DNA of 64,000 nucleotides, from positions 40,105,236 through 40,169,235 of the forward strand of contig JAVIAB010000008.1 in the NCBI GenBank assembly GCA_032433765.1. The letters run 5' to 3'. The DNA comes from Megaustenia siamemsis. Its lineage: Eukaryota; Mollusca; Gastropoda; Stylommatophora; Ariophantidae. The translations under genes were made by a program, and so were the position numbers. The notes beneath the pieces are model-generated. The model saw only the letters and a program-made list of their open reading frames with translations. It searched no databases and was not told the DNA's origin. Of the stretch, positions 11,963 through 23,300 are shown piece after piece. Position 1 is the stretch's first letter. Every line of letters starts with the position of its first letter.

Positions 11963-12225
11963 ACTGTAAAAAAAGTAAAGCACCCCCCTCACGCCAAGTG
12001 GCGTATAGGGAATATGGTGTTAGTGACCATACATTTTACAGACCTTCGGCACATGATTTTTGGGTTAATGTGGTCGGTATTACGCCCGTGTCGCTTTACT
12101 TTCCCAGAAAAAAATCCGGTACCCATTAAAGGCTGGGTGACCCCGAAAGCCATCGGTTGGGATGAAAGAACCTACCTCTGGTCCTTTGTAGTCCAGTTCA
12201 CTAACCACTGAACTATCACGGCTCC
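11963..12225 (-). mobile_element. SINE-A, full-length insertion
   Basis: A complete SINE-A on the minus strand: tRNA-like head ending in CACGGCTCC on the plus strand, B-box region somewhat mutated, central domain with GTCGGTATTACGCCCGTG, and the 3' palindrome CGCCAAGTGGCG near 11991. A 9-bp repeat GCTGGGTCC flanks it (11954-11962 and 12226-12234). Confidence 0.9.
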
Positions 12226-12234
12226 GCTGGGTCC

Positions 12235-12889
12235 CCTGGAGGACATATTATTCCGCAGAAAAAGAGAACAGTTATATAGCCTTACTAATCCCAAATGTTA
12301 GTGTTTGCACTATAAACTATCACTGAACACATAAGTTAATACAAACAAGAAATTGTTTCTTACGTTTTCATTATGACAGCTGTTTATCTCGGTTGCCATA
12401 GCAATCGATAATGTTAGCAGAAGCAATAACACTTTATATAATTTACAGTCCATAGTGTTATCATGTTATATTAAATTAGGAGGCGAAGGCGCGCCTCGCA
12501 GCACCAGAGCTGGAAGTTGTCAGCGATCCACAGCAGATGGCTTGCGCCAGGATCGGTGAACCAAAACCATCCAGACCCTGCTCCACCTCTCCGTGGTGCC
12601 TCCAGTAACAGACTAACCTGTCTTGCCTGGCAAAGAGAGCAGGGATCGAAGAGGGAATACAACCCGGTACTCAAAAATGTCACGCTGAAATCGGATGTGT
12701 TGGGCCGAAAGACGCAAATATCACAGTTATACTACAAACCACAACACATCGCAGACACACCCCACCCACTTAACGTCCTTTTAAGGGCGGATGATGAAGC
12801 GGAATTCTACAGTCTACGAATACTCTAGAATAATTTAGACATCGGGCGAACGCAAGCAAGCATATTAAATTGAAGTTTTAAAACAACTA
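12235..12889. other. GC-rich patch, unassigned
   Basis: 12480-12640 is clearly more GC-rich than its surroundings and is open on both strands for about 70-100 codons. Neither translation shows a domain I recognise. It could be an old repeat or an exon remnant. Confidence 0.35.
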
Positions 12890-13145
12890 AACATGAAACG
12901 AGAACTACTAAACACAATTCAAACTAGACAAATGAGATTTTTGGAGAATGTTAAAAGACATAGCAGGCTACTAAAAGTAACCTTGGAAGGGGAATATGCA
13001 TAGTAAAAGAGTCAGACCATGACTAACGTGGTGGAGTAACATCAAAGATGGACAAATCAATCTTTGACAACCTTCACTATCAACGCAAGAGACAGAGCGG
13101 AGCTCCATGGTAGCTACATTTCCATGAAGGAGACGACATTCATTA
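12890..13145 (+). mobile_element. LINE A 3' end, degenerate
   Basis: Carries the LINE A block encoding KRELLNTIQTRQMRF in broken form, then the basic RPRLTW-like region, and ends in a short (ATG)n tail at about 13150. It has several frame breaks. Confidence 0.8.
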
Positions 13146-13626
13146 ATAATGATGATGAAAATAACTCGCTTAAATAACTTAAATAATTGACATTTTTATA
13201 TTTAAAGTACTTTATCACATCCTCTTAACACTAATATTATTCCTATTTTTAACTCACGCGGTATTCCATACTTATTTCTTATCTGGCAGGATAACAGAGC
13301 ACGCCCAGCAACGCTTTTCCACGAGCATTAATCAAATACCGTCCAAATTGGACGTTCTTTTTCCTCGTCTACGTCACGATGCTGACCCTGAACATTCGCT
13401 CACTATTCTATGGTTGATAAACAATAAATAAACAATGTTCATAACTTGTGTTATGTCGCTTCAATGTGTGAGATAAATCCCTCCTGTGACGACCGTGCTT
13501 TTGTTTTTCCAGTGAGAGAATTCTGCGGAACATAAGTAACTGATGAAGCAATACCGTTTGGTAAGTAGATTATTTGACTTTGATCTATGACCATCATCGC
13601 TAAACTCAGGGACAAAATCGTTGATC
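13146..13626. other. No feature recognised
   Basis: AT-rich start, then a mixed-composition stretch (13260-13440) without a recognisable product. Confidence 0.5.
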
Positions 13627-13635
13627 GTTCTAATC

Positions 13636-13639
<4 letters not shown>

Positions 13640-13668
<29 letters not shown>

Positions 13669-14194
13669 GCATTATCATCAAGGGCCTTCTTCGCAATGAA
13701 GGTTGGCTACCATGGAGCGCCATTCTGCTCTGTCTCTTGCTTTGATGGTGCAGGTTGTCATAGACTGATTTGTCCATCTTTTGATGTTACTCGTCCATGT
13801 TAGTATTGGTCTGCATCTGCCTCTTTTATCTTGTATTTTCCCCTCCAGGATTACATTTAGTAGGCTGTTGTGTCTTTTAACATGGCCCAAAAATCGCATT
13901 TGTCTTGTTTGAATTGTGTTTAGTAGTTTTCTTTTCATTTTTAGTTGTTTTAAGACTTCATCGTTTTGTTTTCTTTTCCTTCCATCCAATTCTACCTATT
14001 CTTCTATATATCCACTTTCCAAAGGCTTCTATTCTCTGTTCTGTTTAATTGTCTAATGTCCATGTTTCTGCACCATATAGGAATATTGAGAAGATGTAAC
14101 ATTTTGCTATTCTTAGTTTTAGCCCTGGTGTTGTTTGTTTTGATGTTAGTATGTTCTTCATGGCATTAAAATTACTTTTTGCCAATTACTTTTT
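13640..14194 (-). mobile_element. LINE A, 5'-truncated insertion with ATG tail
   Basis: Minus-strand LINE A covering the region from the post-palm block to the 3' end. The translated block LNTIQTRQMRFLGHVKRHNS is shared with the 33684, 39740 and 58308 copies. Its tail on the plus strand is (CAT)n at 13637-13668. A 13-bp direct repeat GTTCTAATCTCAT flanks it (13627-13639 and 14195-14207). Confidence 0.92.
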
Positions 14195-14207
14195 GTTCTA
14201 ATCTCAT

Positions 14208-14755
14208 TTTTGATAAACTATCTATCTATCTATTGACGTCCCGAGCCGTGGCCGGCCCACACGGCATAGACATAGATACTCATTCTCATTTTCTAAGTTT
14301 TCTTTCTAGCAGTCTCAATCCTTGCAAAAAACATTTATCAAATCCCGCCATTTGTCCCTGTTCTTTGCAACCATTTCAAACTCATTGCGGCAGCCATTTC
14401 CTGCTGCATTTGTCTCTCTCATCAATGTTCTTCTCAGTGTCTCTCTGGGTCGGCCTCTTTTCCTCCTGCCTGTTATTTCCCACAAGAGGGCTTTCTTTGC
14501 TATTCGGTTGTTATCTCTTCTCATCACATGTCCAACATATGTCCATCGTCTCTTCTTGATCACTGATGGTAATCTTGAGCACAGTGGTTAATTGGCGATT
14601 TCTCTAATTTCCTCATTTGTTTTGAATTTGTTTCACCACGCTATCCATGTATTTTCCTTAGACATTTAATTTTTAAATGCGTTCAACTGTGTTTCTACGC
14701 CTCTTTGTTATTTATCAGCTCTCTCATGCATACGTAATGGTTGGTAGTATGCTTG
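14208..14755 (-). mobile_element. LINE B fragment with short GATA tail
   Basis: Minus-strand LINE B immediately beside the LINE A insertion. Its 3' tail is only a few TATC units (about 14218-14234), followed by the conserved 3' UTR with GAGCCGTGGCCGGCCCA. The coding part reads YVGHVMRRDNNRIAKKALLW and then RRKRGRPRETLRRTL. The 5' boundary is approximate. Confidence 0.88.
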
Positions 14756-15017
14756 AGTCCTGATAATACAGGATTATTTATCGCAGCAAAGTGCGTCAGT
14801 GCCGTGGCACAAATAGGACCCCATTGCGTAATTTTAACAAAACATTTCATCACATGGACATGGTTTGAATTTTTTTAAAGTTGCCCTGGCAGCGACATAT
14901 AACCTTATTCTTTCAGATTCTCAACTGCCGAAGGGTGGGTAGAAGGTTGGAATGATTCTTTTATGTGCTCTAGTAAAACTCGGGATCACCTGTTCATTAT
15001 CACTCTCCCATATGTTT
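14756..15017. other. No feature recognised
   Basis: Short unassigned stretch before the 22-bp array. Confidence 0.5.
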
Positions 15018-15480
15018 AGGTCCTTTATTTAAAGCTACTAGGTCCTTTATCTAAAGCTACTAAGTCCTTTATCTAAAGCTACTAGGTCCTTTATCTAAAG
15101 CTACTAGGTCCTTTATCTAAAGCTACTAGGTCCTTTATCTAAAGCTACCAGGTCCTTTATCTAAAGCTACTAGGTCCTTTATCTAAAGCTACTAGGTCCT
15201 TTATCTAAAGCTACTAAGTCCTTTATCTAAAGCTACTAGGTCCTTTATCTAAAGCTACTAGGTCCTTTATCTAAAGTTACCAGGTCCTTTATCTAAAGCT
15301 ACTAGGTCCTTTATCTAAAGCTACTAGGTCCTTTATCTAAAGTTACCAGGTCCTTTATCTAAAGCTACGAGGTCCTTTATCTAAAGCTACCAGGTCCTTT
15401 ATCTAAAGCTACCAGGTCCTTTATCTAAAGCTACCAGGTCCTTTATCTAAAGCTACCAGGTCCTTTATCTAAAGCTACTA
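15018..15480. repeat. 22-bp minisatellite
   Basis: About 21 highly similar 22-bp units built on GGTCCTTTATCTAAAGCTAC. The main variation is a T/C at the joint (actagg / accagg), with the C form concentrated at the right end. This suggests local homogenisation. Confidence 0.97.
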
Positions 15481-15744
15481 GCACACCTCGAAGACGGCGA
15501 TATTGTATAAGTGTCCTTTCTTGTTACCTTGGCAGTTTCCTGACAACAGTGTTCAACTTTATGCTACTGCCGTCTCTCTTTCCCGTTAAAATATCTGGGA
15601 TCCAGTTGGATGATCCTAAAGGGATCCGTCTATAAGGAACAAATCCAATCTTATGTCCTCTATAGACAAATAAGCTAATCTTTGTTTTACAGTTGCCCCA
15701 CTCTACGCCAGGGACACAGATAATAACATTATTGTAAATAAAAC

Positions 15745-16020
15745 GGGTTGCCTCGGTTGCTGAACGGTTAGTGTGTTCGCTTCCTGATTAGTTGGGTTTG
15801 ATCCTCAAAAGTGATGGTTTTTTTTTCATTCGGACTGACAAGATTCCGGGGTTCACCCAGCCTCAAAAAATGGGTACCAGATATGTTTATGTGAAGTATA
15901 ACGGTGGCCTGGCGTGATACCGACCATACCACCGAAAAATGTGCCGTGGTCAAAGAAGGATATAATCATTAGACCAAATTCCTCACACGCCTAGAAGGTG
16001 TGGAGGGAATTTGTACTTTT
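15745..16020 (+). mobile_element. SINE-E, tRNA-derived SINE with SINE-A-like body
   Basis: Its head is distinct (A-box-like TTGCTGAACGGTTAG, B-box-like GGGTTTGATCCTC). Its middle (GCGTGATACCGACCATACC, then AATGTGCCG) and its 3' hairpin (CACACGCC / GGTGTGG) followed by GTACTTTTTTT resemble SINE-A. It therefore looks like a related SINE with a different tRNA head. No clear flanking duplication was found. Confidence 0.65.
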
Positions 16021-16187
16021 TTTGTGAACCGGGAACTACTTTCTATGGTAAACCACATCAGAGGTACCTCTTAAGGAAAACACCAGGGACAGAGAAACAA
16101 ATGGAATAATGACATTCACAGCTCTTTCTTAAACATAAATTGGAGGGACTTTACACAAAAAGAAACTTTAAGAGAAGAAACCAAACA

Positions 16188-16936
16188 TCATCAAGTCCAT
16201 ACTTACTGGCGTAGGTGATCATGTCTCTCCACAACTCTCAATTTCGACAGTTATTTATCATTTCTGTTGTTGACCTTCTGCAAAGATCTTAAGCTGTACG
16301 GTATCTTTTCTCTTTGCTTCCTCTATCTCTTCATCCCTCAATTTTCCCAGTTGTCACAATATTTTCCAGCTGTTCCATTTTGATTGCACAGCCAAAAAAT
16401 GATGATTGTTTCATCATAATATTGGAAATTAGCTCTCTCTTTGCTTCGGCCTCTTCCATGACGTTTTCATTACTCTTCTTAGCTGTCCATGATATTCTCA
16501 ACATTCGTCTGTAAAAAACATTTCTACAGCCTTGAGTGATTTTCTTGTCCGTTGTCCTATTGTCCATGATTCATATCCATATGTTAAGACTGGCTCTACA
16601 TAACATTTAAGAACTCTTTTTTTCTATTGTCAAAAAAATATTGCACAGTATTTTCATCATTTTTTGGAAAACTGCTTTTGCCTGAGCTATTCTGCATCTC
16701 ACCTCTGTTTCTTTTGTACATCTACCATCTGAGGTCAACATTGTGTTCCCAGATATTTAAATACTTTTACGTGACTTAATATTGTTCCACTTATCTTTAT
16801 TATGCATTCCAGTGATGTCTTTTTCTTTGTTGCTACAATTACTTGTCTTTTTCTTTGTTGCTACAATTACTTGTCTTTTTCTATTCGGGCTGAGTCCTTT
16901 CATTTTGCTTATTTTCACTTTAATTTCTAACATTTT
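16188..16936 (-). mobile_element. LINE F, 5'-truncated insertion
   Basis: A long minus-strand LINE F copy. Translation includes GCRNVFYRRMLRISWTAKKS and NVMEEAEAKRELISN, then VTTGKIEG, in several frames. It still holds the unexpanded sequence (CATCTCACCTCTG...TGTACATCTACC at about 16693) that became a 25-bp array in the 56110 copy. A 10-bp direct repeat AAACCAAACA flanks it (16178-16187 and 16937-16946). Confidence 0.92.
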
Positions 16937-17029
16937 AAACCAAACAAGAATACGTAAAGAAGTATTGAGGACGCTTGATACACATCGGTAAAATGCTCAG
17001 ATTGGACGAAAGAAGTGTCCATCGGTGGG

Positions 17030-17200
17030 GTTTCATGTGAACACAGGTTGTAAAAGAGAACGAGGATGGCCAAATGAAACTTTAAGAAGATTTTTAATAA
17101 ACAGGACTCAGATGTGAGATTAAGAACAAAACACAACCCAGAGGTGAATCGTTACACTTGGAGAGTTATGGTCCATGACTTAGATTGTCTTTAACAGAAA
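17030..17200 (+). mobile_element. LINE H fragment
   Basis: Short piece of a LINE C-terminus on the plus strand: KRERGWPNETLRRFL-like, then a stop and further decayed sequence. It is related to the fragment at 45890-45985. Confidence 0.55.
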
Positions 17201-17219
17201 AGAAACTAATTCATTCATA

Positions 17220-17560
17220 ACAGCTGTTACTTTTACTTAACTTCCGCCCGCCTCTGTTGCCTTACAAGAGTCGAGGGAAAACGAAGTGTTTGAGTCAATG
17301 TACTGTAGAATGTCTCCTGTATAATGCTCTTCGTGATGTCTGCTATTTTATTAATCCATCGTCTTCTAGGTCTACCTTTTCCCTCTTTCATTTGGTCTGA
17401 TTGCTAAGACTCTCTGGTAGATGCTGTCTGGTGATGATCGTGTTACGCGTCCAAACCATCTGTTTCCTTATATGATTCAGAACAGTTGTTTACTCCAACT
17501 CTTTTCCTATTAACCTCATTTCTGATTTATACAACAGATTGTTACCAATAATTAGTTGCC
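17220..17560 (-). mobile_element. LINE K fragment
   Basis: On the minus strand the sequence reads KGRPRRRWINKIADITKSI, the basic RGRPRRRW-type end found after RT domains in RTE-like LINEs. It is seen only once here and the ends are uncertain. Confidence 0.55.
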
Positions 17561-18084
17561 TTGATACCACATTTAAGTTGATTAAAAAACTTGATAGTTA
17601 ATTTTTCTTATCAACAGTTGTGGAGGAGATATGAACATTTCACACAGCAAAGTGTTATTTGTAAAACTCGTTGAATGCTCAGCTCGGAAACATTCATCTA
17701 CTGGAATATTACACACATTTAACAAATTAAGATAGTGAATGCGTTTTATTTGATGGTGTCTCACATTGGGGAACATTCCCACAAAGTATCAACTTGAGCA
17801 CTTATCGGAATGTATACTATTCCTGACGACTTCAAACCTTAAATGCTGCAAGATATCGACTATTAAAGGCAGAACTCAGCTTTTTAAGGTTTAAGTAACC
17901 AGTCGTGGTGTAGGCGCACATACATATAACATACACGTAAACCCTGAGACGCATATGTGCTGTTACAGCTTCATAGTATCATTAATTTGCTTGTGTCTGG
18001 ATCTGCAAACCAGAGATCTAACGTCTCCCAGTAGATTTCTGTGTATATCCTTATATATCTTTTTATGTTTTTGTTTATTGTTCC
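17561..18084. other. No feature recognised
   Basis: AT-rich sequence lacking a supported feature. Confidence 0.5.
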
Positions 18085-18165
18085 AGTTGAAGGCCTACTT
18101 GGCCGAAACGTCATTCGACTTTTGTTTTGCTTCTCCCCTACGTAAAGCTGTTACCAGACTACTTT
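18085..18165 (+). repeat. Short repeat with GGCC-loop-GGCC-GAAACGTC core
   Basis: Second copy of the short element at 9841. GGCC at 18092-18095, a 5-base loop, GGCC at 18101-18104, then GAAACGTC at 18105-18112 and AAAGCTGTTACCAGAC downstream. Both copies lie on the plus strand. The loop sequences differ while the stem is kept. Confidence 0.45.
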
Positions 18166-18208
18166 TCTCTCCCTTTTTAACAAAAATTATTATCAGCTTC
18201 ACAGCAGC

Positions 18209-18506
18209 TACGCGACTCTATATGTAACTCTACGCAACTCCATGCAATTCTATGCAACTCTATGCAAATCTATGCACTTCTATGTAACTCTATGCAAATC
18301 TATGCAACTTTATGTAACTCTATGCAACTGTATGTAACTCTACGCAACTCTACGCAACTCTACGTAACTCTATGCAACTCTATGTAACTCTATGCAACTC
18401 TATGCAACTCTATACAACTCTATGCAACTCGATGCAACTCGATGCAACTCGATGCAACTCTACGCAACTCTACGGAACTCTACGCAACTCTATGCATCTT
18501 GATGCC
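18209..18506. repeat. 10-bp tandem repeat
   Basis: About 29 units of the 10-mer TATGCAACTC with common variants TACGCAACTC and TATGTAACTC and a small block of GATGCAACTC. The 10-bp period equals about one helical turn. Confidence 0.96.
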
Positions 18507-19154
18507 TTTACTTCATTACTCTCTCCAAGTTGTGTCCCGGAATAGATTCATTCTGACCACAGCCAACTATAGATTTACTTAGACATGCGGGCTGAAAGGG
18601 AATTCCTATGAAACGTCCAACTAGCTTGACTCTTTCAGATTTGCTAGCAGGGGTGATTGTGGGTAGAGTGAGATCAGTCTGCTATATCTCCTATATTTGA
18701 AACACGTCACACTAATTCGTGGGTTTTCAGTTTAACTTTCTGTCCGCAGGCCTTAGTATATCTATAGCTGGCTGTGGCTTGACCATGTGACTAGAGTTCT
18801 GGAAGTGAAGACAAATTCTGAGCCAAAAATGTGAGGTTTTTAAGCTCGTTACAAAATGTGTCACATGCTGGCCCTTTTCTGACGAATGTTCGAGCACTAG
18901 TGTGAACACAATTATTATCTATTATTCAGTGTAGCTAATGTGACTCGACCACATATTAACTATAAACGTATGACAGTTCTTGTCCGTTCTGCAAAAATGG
19001 GACAAATTTGACAGCGTTTGTCTCAAGTGAGAAGATTTCGTAATTCACTGAGAAGTAGCAGTGAGAACAGTCATAGATCCTGCTTCAGCGTGTATCCGTT
19101 CATTGGGTGTTGGTTCAGTGATGCCTAATTAGGGCAAACAACGATATTGCCTTG
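18507..19154. other. No feature recognised
   Basis: No coding run, RNA gene or repeat I can support. Confidence 0.5.
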
Positions 19155-19415
19155 GAGCCACGATAGCTCAGTGATTAGTGAACTGGACTACAAAAGACAA
19201 GAGATCGAGTTCGTTCCTGATCCACGGTTTCCTGGTTCACCCGGCTTTAAATGGGTTCCCGCCTTTTTTCTGGGAAAGTAAAGCGGCACGGGCGTAATAG
19301 CGACCACATTACCCCCAAAATCTCGTGTCGAGCGAGAGTCTATAAAAATGATTGTCACTAACACCATATTTCATAAATACGCCACTTGGCGTGACGGGGC
19401 TCTTTACCTTTTTTT
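19155..19415 (+). mobile_element. SINE-A, full-length but diverged
   Basis: SINE-A in plus orientation from GGAGCCACGATAGCTCAGTG to the 3' palindrome CGCCACTTGGCG and the CTTTACCTTTTTTT tail. The B box is damaged (GAGTTCGTTCCTGATCC). Flanking similarity is imperfect (ACGATATT / ACGACATT), fitting an older insertion. Confidence 0.85.
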
Positions 19416-19639
19416 AACGACATTCTCTTCTATTATCTGACACATCCGTCTACGGAATGGGTGGGTAGCTTAACTGTGTTCAGGCAGTGATCACTTTGGT
19501 ATATTCTATTCTACTTGTAACTGTCAAGGTTCCTTTAACGTGCGCAGAATGCACAAAGTCAACAGTTTCTCGCATTTATAACAAAAGGTTAAGCATAAGA
19601 TATCACTACCCACAGATCGAAAGAGCCACGGAAAATAGT

Positions 19640-19745
19640 ACGGTTTGGGTTGAACAATTTCAACCGCCTGTAGCTGGATTCAAACCCGGGACCTTTTGTC
19701 CAGATGTCGACATCATACCTTTAAACCACCCAACCAACCCACCCT
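19640..19745 (-). mobile_element. SINE-C, tRNA-like head
   Basis: On the minus strand, GGTTGGGTGGTTTAAAGG is followed about 30 bases later by GGTCCCGGGTTTGAATCC. That is the spacing and sequence of pol III A and B boxes. The sequence differs from the SINE-A, D and E heads. It is seen once, so its extent is a guess. Confidence 0.5.
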
Positions 19746-20337
19746 CCTACCATAACCAGATGTCCTATTCAGCGATCGATAACAATCAGAAGGAGCAACA
19801 GAAGAAAGTGTTTATGAATGTAGATAAATAAGCAAGCACTATCATCCTGCCATTGAAACAAACGTCACGTGATCTGCAGCTTCACAAACTTCCTGATAAA
19901 ATAAATCCAGTATTAAATTATCTCTCTCAAATACAGGCACAAAACAACAGAATAACTAGGGAAAGAAAGAAGCGTTTGCAAATATTGTCATTTCTAATAT
20001 CGATACAGCACGTAACGATCATACAAACATGCAGTGTACTCGATGAACTAGGTAGCCAGGGGGGATTTATGGAGGTCTATATTGTTGACAGAACATTGTT
20101 TGGTTTAAAAAGTAATCGGTGCATTCTGAACTTATAACTGGTTCGCTAATTATTCCAGTTTTTTTGTTCGTGTTTTCTTGAAATGTTTCACTTATTTATT
20201 TCTATACAAAATACTTTCACAACAAATATATTGTCGACTATTTCTCGATTAGCGAGGGTTGCAAGAAAAAGACGATGGGCTTGAGATCGTATCCGGTTAC
20301 CCATCAAGAAGGTTTGCTTCGTACGCAAAACTTTCAT
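19746..20337. other. No feature recognised
   Basis: Sequence to the left of the large satellite. Open frames here lack motifs. Confidence 0.5.
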
Positions 20338-23300
20338 AGTTCAGACCACTAGGTTTGTCTGATTGCTCCGTGGTCGCAGGTGCTAGTAAAGACCACTAAG
20401 TTTGTCTTATTGCTCCGTGGTCGCAGGTGCTAGTACAGACCACTAAGTTTGTCTGATTGCTAAGTGGTGGCAGGTGCTAGTACAGACCACTAAGTTTGTC
20501 TGATTGCTCCGTGGTCGCAAGTGCTAGTACAGACCACTAAGTTTGTCTGATTGCTCCGTGGTCGCAAGTGCTAGTACAGACCACTAAGTTTGTCTGATTG
20601 CTCCGTGGTCGCAGGTGCTAGTTCAGACCACTAAGTTTGTCTGATTGCTCCGTGGTCGCAGGTGCTAGTACAGACCACTAAGTTGGTCTTATTTCTCCGT
20701 GGTCGCAGGTGCTAGTACAGACCACTAAGTTTGTCTGATTGCTCGTTGGTCGCAGGTGCTAGTACAGACCACTAAGTTGGTCTTATTGCTCCGTGGTCGC
20801 AGGTGCTAGTACAGACCACTAAGTTGGTCTTATTGCTCCGTGGTCGCAGGTGCTAGTACAGACCACTAAGTTTGTCTTATTGCTCCGTGGTCGCAGGTGC
20901 TAGTACAGACCACTAAGTTGGTCTTATTGCTCCGTGGTCGCAGGTGCTAGTACAGACCACTAAGTTTGTCTGATTGCTCCGTGGTCGCAGGTGCTAGTAC
21001 AGACCACTAAGTTTGTCTTATTGCTCCGTGGTCGCAGATTCTAGTACAGACCACTAAGTTTGTCTGATTGCTCCGTGGTCGCAGGTGCTAGTACAGACCA
21101 CTAGGTTTGTCTTATTGCTCCGTGGTCTCAGATTCTAGTACAGACCACTAAGTTTGTCTGATTGCTCCGTGGTCGCAGGTGCTAGTACAGACCACTAAGT
21201 TTGTCTGATTGCTCCGTGGTCGCAGGTGCTAGTACAGACCACTAAGTTTGTCTGATTGCTCCGTGGTCGCAGGTGCTAGTACAGACCAATAAGTTTGTCT
21301 GATTGCTCCGTGGTCGCAGGTCCTTGTACAGACCACTAAGTTTGTCTGATTGCACAGTCGTCGCAGGTGCTAGTACAGACCACTAAGTTTGTCTGATTGC
21401 TCCGTGGTCGCAGGTGCTAGTACAGACCACTAAGTTTGTCTGATTGCTCCGTGGTCGCAGGTGCTAGTACAGACCACTAAGTTTGTCTGATTGCTCCGTG
21501 GTCGCAGGTGCTAGTACAGACCACTAAGTTTGTATGATTGATCCGTGGTCGCAAGTGCTAGTACAGACCACTAAGTTTGTCTGATTGCTCCGTGGTCGCA
21601 GGTGCTAGTACAAACCACTAAGTTTGTCTGATTGCTCCGTGGTCGCAGGTGCTAGTACAGACCACTAAGTTTGTCTGATTGCTCAGTGGTCGCAGATTCT
21701 AGTACAGACCACTAAGTTTGTCTGATTGCTCCGTGGTCGCAGGTGCTAGTACAGACCACTAAGTTTGTCTGATTGCTCCGTGGTCGCAGGTGCTAGTACA
21801 GACCACTAAGTTTGTCTGATTGCTCCGTGGTCGCAGGTGCTAGTACAGACCACTAAGTTTGTCTGATTACTCCGTGGTCGCAGATTCTAGTACAGACCAC
21901 TAAGTTTGTCTGATTGCTCCGTGGTCGCAGGTGCTAGTACAGACCACTAAGTTTGTCTGATTGCTCGTTGGTCGCAGGTGCTAGTACAGACCACTAAGTT
22001 TGTCTGATTGCTCCGTGGTCGCAGGTGCTAGTACAGACCACTAAGTTTGTCTTATTGCTCCGTGGTCGCAGATTCTAGTACAGACCACTAGTTTGTCTGA
22101 TTGCTCCGTGGTCGCAGGTGCTAGTACAGACCACTAAGTTTGTCTGATTGCTCCGTGGTCGCAGGTGCTAGTACAGACCACTAAGTTTGTCTGATTGCTC
22201 CGTGGTCGCAGGTGCTAGTACAGACCACTAAGTTTGTCTGATTGCTCCGTGGTCGCAGGTGCTAGTACAGACCACTAAGTTTGTCTTATTGCTCCGTGGT
22301 CGCAGATTCTAGTACAGACCACTAGTTTGTCTGATTGCTCCGTGGTCGCAGGTGCTAGTACAGACCACTAAGTTTGTCTGATTGCTCCGTGGTTGCAGAT
22401 TCTAGTACAGACCTTAAAGTTTGACTGACTACTCCGTGGTCGCAGGTGCTAGTACAGACCACTAAGTTTGTCTTATTGCTTCGTGGTTGCAGATGCTAGT
22501 ACAGACCACTAAGTTTGTCTTATTGTTCTGTGGTCGCAGATGCTAGTACAGACCACTAAGTTTGTCTGATTGCTCCGTGGTCGCAGGTGCTAGTACAGAC
22601 CACTAAGTTTGTCTGATTGCTCCGTGGTAGCAGGTGCTAGTACAGACCACTAAGTTTGTCTGATTGCTCCGTGGTCGCAGGTGCTAGTACAGACCACTAA
22701 GTTTGTCTGATTGCTCCGTGGTCGCAGGTGCTAGTACAGACCACTAAATTTGTCTTATTGCTCCGTGGTCGCAGGTGCTAGTACAGACCACTAAGTTTGT
22801 CTGATTACTCGGTGGTGGCAGGTGTAAGTATACAACACTAGGTTTGTCTGATTGCTCCGTGGTCGCAGGTGCTAGTACTTTTGTCTTATTACTCCGTGGT
22901 CGCAGATTCTAGTACAGACCACTAGTTTGTCTGATTGCTCCGTGGTCGCAGGTGCTAGTACAGACCACTAAGTTTGTCTGATTGCTCCGTGGTCGCAGGT
23001 GCTAGTACAGACCACTAAGTTTGTCTGATTGCTCCGTGGTCGCAGGTGCTAGTACAGACCACTAAGTTTGTCTGATTGCTCCGTGGTCGCAGGTGCTAGT
23101 ACAGACCACTAAATTTGTCTTATTGCTCCGTGGTCGCAGGTGCTAGTACAGACCACTAAGTTTGTCTGATTACTCGGTGGTGGCAGGTGCTAGTATAGAC
23201 CACTAGATTTGTCTGATTGCTCCGTGGTCGCAGGTGCTAGTACAGACCACTAAGTTTGTTTTATTACTCCGTGGTCGCAGATTCTAGTACAGACCACTAA

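Noticed and set aside
12517..12828. 103-codon plus-strand ORF in the GC-rich patch
   Set aside because: The opposite strand is equally open and neither reads like a known domain; left as unassigned.
14179..14559. 126-codon plus-strand ORF
   Set aside because: It is the antisense shadow of LINE B.
19487..19831. 114-codon ORF
   Set aside because: Its middle is antisense to the SINE-C head, so translation is unlikely.
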